Source: WHUA01 sp964585785 (GTDB taxonomy: Bacteria > Pseudomonadota > Alphaproteobacteria > UBA8366). Taken from it: a DNA stretch of 7,783 bases. Position numbers and translations under genes: made by a program. Of the stretch, positions 6,296-7,783 are shown piece after piece (position 1 is the first letter of the stretch; every line of letters starts with the position of its first letter). The DNA is taken from NCBI GenBank assembly GCA_964585785.1, contig CAZPFL010000219.1, positions 1-7,783 of the forward strand, read 5' to 3'. The notes beneath the pieces are model-generated. The model saw nothing but the letters and a program-made list of their open reading frames with translations, ran no database searches and was not told where the DNA came from.

Positions 6296-6895
6296 CTAGC
6301 GCGCCGCGCCGGCTGGAATGGGCCGGTCGCCTCTCACCTGGGTGCGGCGCATGTAGCGCCGGTATTTCTGGTCGAATGGCGTCGCCCGGTGCATGGTGCA
6401 GCGGTTATCCCATACCACGAGATCACCGCTGCGCCATTTGTGGCTGTAGACGAATGCGTCGCGCGTCGCGAAATCGACGAGGTCGCGTACAAGGCGTAGC
6501 GCACGCTCCCGCTCCATCCCCTCGATGTCGCGGATGTCGGACAAGGCGAGATAGAGACCCGGCCGGCCGGTCTCCGGGTGTTGGCGAACGATCGGATGGG
6601 CCACCGGCGGCACCTCGCGGCGCTGTTCCGGTGTAAGCGGCGGACGCTCCGGATACCGCTGGGCATAACTGAAGTTACGGTCGTGAATCGCCACCAGACC
6701 ATCGATCTGCTTTTTCATCGCCGATGGGAGCGCCGCATAGGCGGCCGTCATGTTGGCGAATTGGGTGTCGGCGCCCTCGGGTGGACAGACATCGCCGAGC
6801 AGGAAGGTGGCGAGCATCGGCCTTTCCTTGAAGGATTGGTCGGTGTGCCAGACCATGCCCGAGTTGTAGGCGCCCACATAATTGCCATCCTTGCC
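6296..6895 (-). pseudogene. 5'-truncated TauD/TfdA-family Fe(II)/2-oxoglutarate dioxygenase
   Basis: About 200 C-terminal residues of a non-haem iron dioxygenase, the family that oxidises substrates such as taurine or phenoxyacetates with 2-oxoglutarate and oxygen. Homology runs from about 6895 down to the TAG at 6296-6298. The His-x-Asp iron motif is in MVWHTDQSF (His codon 6847-6845, Asp 6841-6839). The distal His is in CTMHRATPF (codon 6391-6389), 152 residues on, close to the spacing in TauD. The 2-oxoglutarate-binding Arg region is RRYMRRTQVRGDRP. All catalytic residues seen are intact and there is no internal stop. The N-terminal 80 to 100 residues of the family are missing: upstream of about 6895 the frame becomes the antisense of a permease gene. 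No ribosome binding site or start replaces them. A fragment without its N-terminal part of the fold is unlikely to be active. The substrate cannot be told from sequence. Confidence 0.85.
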
Positions 6896-7450
6896 CTCAT
6901 CGTCTCGATGGTGCTTGGGATGGGAATGCCCACAACAGCAGCTTATTTGCTGGCGGCCGCGGTCTGTGGTCCCGCGTTGACAGAACTTGGTGTGCCGATC
7001 TTGGTTGCGCATTTCTTCATATTTTACGGCGCACCCTTGTCGGCACTCACGCCGCCGGTTTGCACGGCGGTATTTACGGCGTCTGTCATTACACAAACAC
7101 ACTGGTGGCCCATCGCGCTAACAAGCATGCGGCTGGCCCTCATGAAATTCGTGCTCCCTTTCTTTTTCTTGTATCGCCCGGCATTGCTCCTCGAGGGGAG
7201 TGTCCGTCAAATTATCTGGAGCAGCGTGCTGGGAATCGTTTCCGCCTTGCTTTTCGCTGTTGGCGCGGGCGGTTTCTACCACAGGAAAATTGGTTGGCCT
7301 CTACGCGTGATCCTTATTGGCGTCGCGCTGGGCGTCATATTTGATCGGTTTCTTTTAGATCTCGCAGCACTTTTCGCCATGCTTGTTCTTGTGCTCGTTG
7401 GCCGGCACTACCGCGTCCGCGTTGCGTCAGGCGTGTCATCTTCCAGATAG
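6876..7450 (+). pseudogene. 5'-truncated TRAP transporter fused permease (TAXI type), C-terminal part
   Basis: The last roughly 190 residues of a large multi-spanning membrane permease. The motif LGMGMPTTAAYLLAAAV, then AHFFIFYGAPLSALTPPVC and FVLPFFFLYRPALLL, are typical of the DctM-like large subunit. The extra C-terminal helices (IIWSSVLGIVSALLFAV, WPLRVILIGVALGVIF, LLDLAALFAMLVLVLV) match the fused 4TM-12TM permeases that work with TAXI-type binding proteins. TRAP systems import organic acids using a sodium gradient. About six or seven hydrophobic segments remain and the reading frame is clean to the TAG at 7448-7450. The whole N-terminal part is missing: before about 6876 the same frame is antisense to the dioxygenase remnant. 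The binding-protein gene is absent. It is a remnant and not expected to transport. Confidence 0.83.
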
Positions 7451-7458
7451 CCTGCGCC

Positions 7459-7486
7459 GCAACCATGCATTCGGGCAATGGGTTGC
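7459..7486 (+). terminator. Weak hairpin after the TRAP permease remnant
   Basis: GCAACC (7459-7464) pairs with GGTTGC (7481-7486), and AT/AT can extend the stem with one bulge; the loop is about 12-16 bases. Only TGTT follows. It is nine bases after the permease stop codon, so position fits a terminator, but the long loop and poor tail make this weak. Confidence 0.25.
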
Positions 7487-7509
7487 TGTTAATAGGCAGC
7501 GTAAGGGGC

Positions 7510-7540
7510 AAAAAGAAAAGCCCCGCCACGACGGCGGAGC
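7510..7540 (-). terminator. Intrinsic terminator reading leftward (distal of two)
   Basis: On the minus strand GCTCCGCC and GGCGGGGC form an 8-bp stem (one G-U pair) with a 5-base loop GTCGT. It is followed by TTTTCTTTTT, the complement of the A-tract at 7510-7519. This is a strong classical terminator. No minus-strand gene lies directly before it except across the AT-rich spacer at 7541-7600. Confidence 0.75.
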
Positions 7541-7600
7541 CAGTGACGAGGCTATCTAAACTACAATTATCAGTTTTAATTATATATCGTGTTACACGCA

Positions 7601-7632
7601 AGAAAAGCCCCCGGCCGACACGCGACCGGGGG
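7601..7632 (-). terminator. Intrinsic terminator reading leftward (proximal of two)
   Basis: CCCCCGG (7608-7614) pairs with CCGGGGG (7626-7632) around an 11-base loop. On the minus strand the stem is followed by CTTTTCTT. It lies about 60 bases downstream, in the minus direction, of the stop codon of a possible gene that runs in from the right window edge, and could end its transcript. Confidence 0.65.
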
Positions 7633-7691
7633 TAACGGCGACTCTGCTTTTAGGAGGGCGCCAGGATTAAGCGGAGTCCGTGAAGATATCG

Positions 7692-7783
7692 TTAAGGCGC
7701 TGCCGCCTCTGCCTCGCCGCCCCCGCCCCCCGCGCTTCCACTCTTCCTGACGATGCTCGCTTGCATTAGCGGCCTGCGCCGCT
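7692..7783 (-). CDS. Possible 3' end of a minus-strand gene cut by the window edge
   Basis: An open minus-strand frame runs in from the window edge and stops at the TAA complementary to 7692-7694. The 30 visible residues include PLMQASIVRKSG and then a Gly/Ala/Glu-rich tail (SAGGGGGEAEAAAP). I do not recognise the family. The support is its position: the stop codon is followed, on the same strand, by an intrinsic terminator at 7632-7601. A low-complexity C-terminal tail is common in secreted or lysis-type proteins, but it could also be chance in GC-rich DNA. Confidence 0.3.
   Translation of the reverse strand, partial: RRRPLMQASIVRKSGSAGGGGGEAEAAAP

Noticed and set aside
6578..6875. Plus-strand extension of the permease frame upstream to 6578
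   Set aside because: This part is antisense to the clear dioxygenase coding sequence and has no permease-like residues; the open frame is a by-product of the fusion.
6896..7102. Minus-strand extension of the dioxygenase frame up to 7102
   Set aside because: It is antisense to the clear TRAP permease sequence, and its Cys/Arg/His-rich translation does not resemble any TauD-family N-terminus.
7335..7601. Minus-strand frame of 88 codons with a hydrophobic start
   Set aside because: It runs through a strong intrinsic terminator and then antisense to the permease remnant. Its TTG start has no ribosome binding site.
7640..7680. GACTC/GAGTC inverted repeat near the right edge
   Set aside because: The stem is short and the loop long (over 20 bases), as expected by chance; no associated T-run.

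Overview
The window looks like accessory chromosomal DNA from a GC-rich proteobacterium, most likely an alphaproteobacterium. The clues are the VPLPA-type sorting tail, the TAXI-type TRAP permease remnant and the GC-rich coding bias. No rRNA, tRNA or other taxonomic marker is present, so this placement is an inference.

Layout, left to right. (1) 1-842: an AT-rich leader with a perfect A/T-rich inverted repeat, a secreted VPLPA-CTERM protein of DVUA0089 type (182-790), and a terminator just after it. (2) 843-1603: a gene-poor stretch holding a decayed C-terminal end of a tyrosine recombinase (about 992-1276), about 200 bases in which I recognise nothing, and a pair of 19-bp direct repeats upstream of the next gene. 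(3) 1604-6138: the core of the window, a four-gene chaperone-usher pilus operon resembling the class 5 (alpha, CS1/CFA-I-like) type. It has a major-pilin-like subunit with a donor-strand-like N-terminus, a shorter paralogue without one, an outer-membrane usher, and a periplasmic chaperone. A perfect 10-bp hairpin lies between the two subunit genes. (4) 6139-7450: a graveyard of catabolic and transport genes. The C-terminal two thirds of a TauD/TfdA-family dioxygenase (minus strand) is joined head to head with the C-terminal part of a TRAP transporter fused permease (plus strand). Both have lost their 5' ends at the same point, about 6865-6900. (5) 7451-7783: two minus-strand intrinsic terminators around an AT-rich spacer, and possibly the 3' end of another minus-strand gene at the window edge.

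How it works together. Both subunits, the usher and the chaperone have signal peptides. The chaperone would hold the subunits in the periplasm, and the usher would polymerise and export them as a thin surface fibre. The second subunit lacks the donor-strand segment, so it would suit a tip position. The integrase remnant on the left and the fused truncated genes on the right suggest that the pilus operon sits in a region remade by past integration and deletion. The strongest leads are the unusual minimal pilus operon, its intercistronic hairpin and upstream repeats, and the head-to-head junction.
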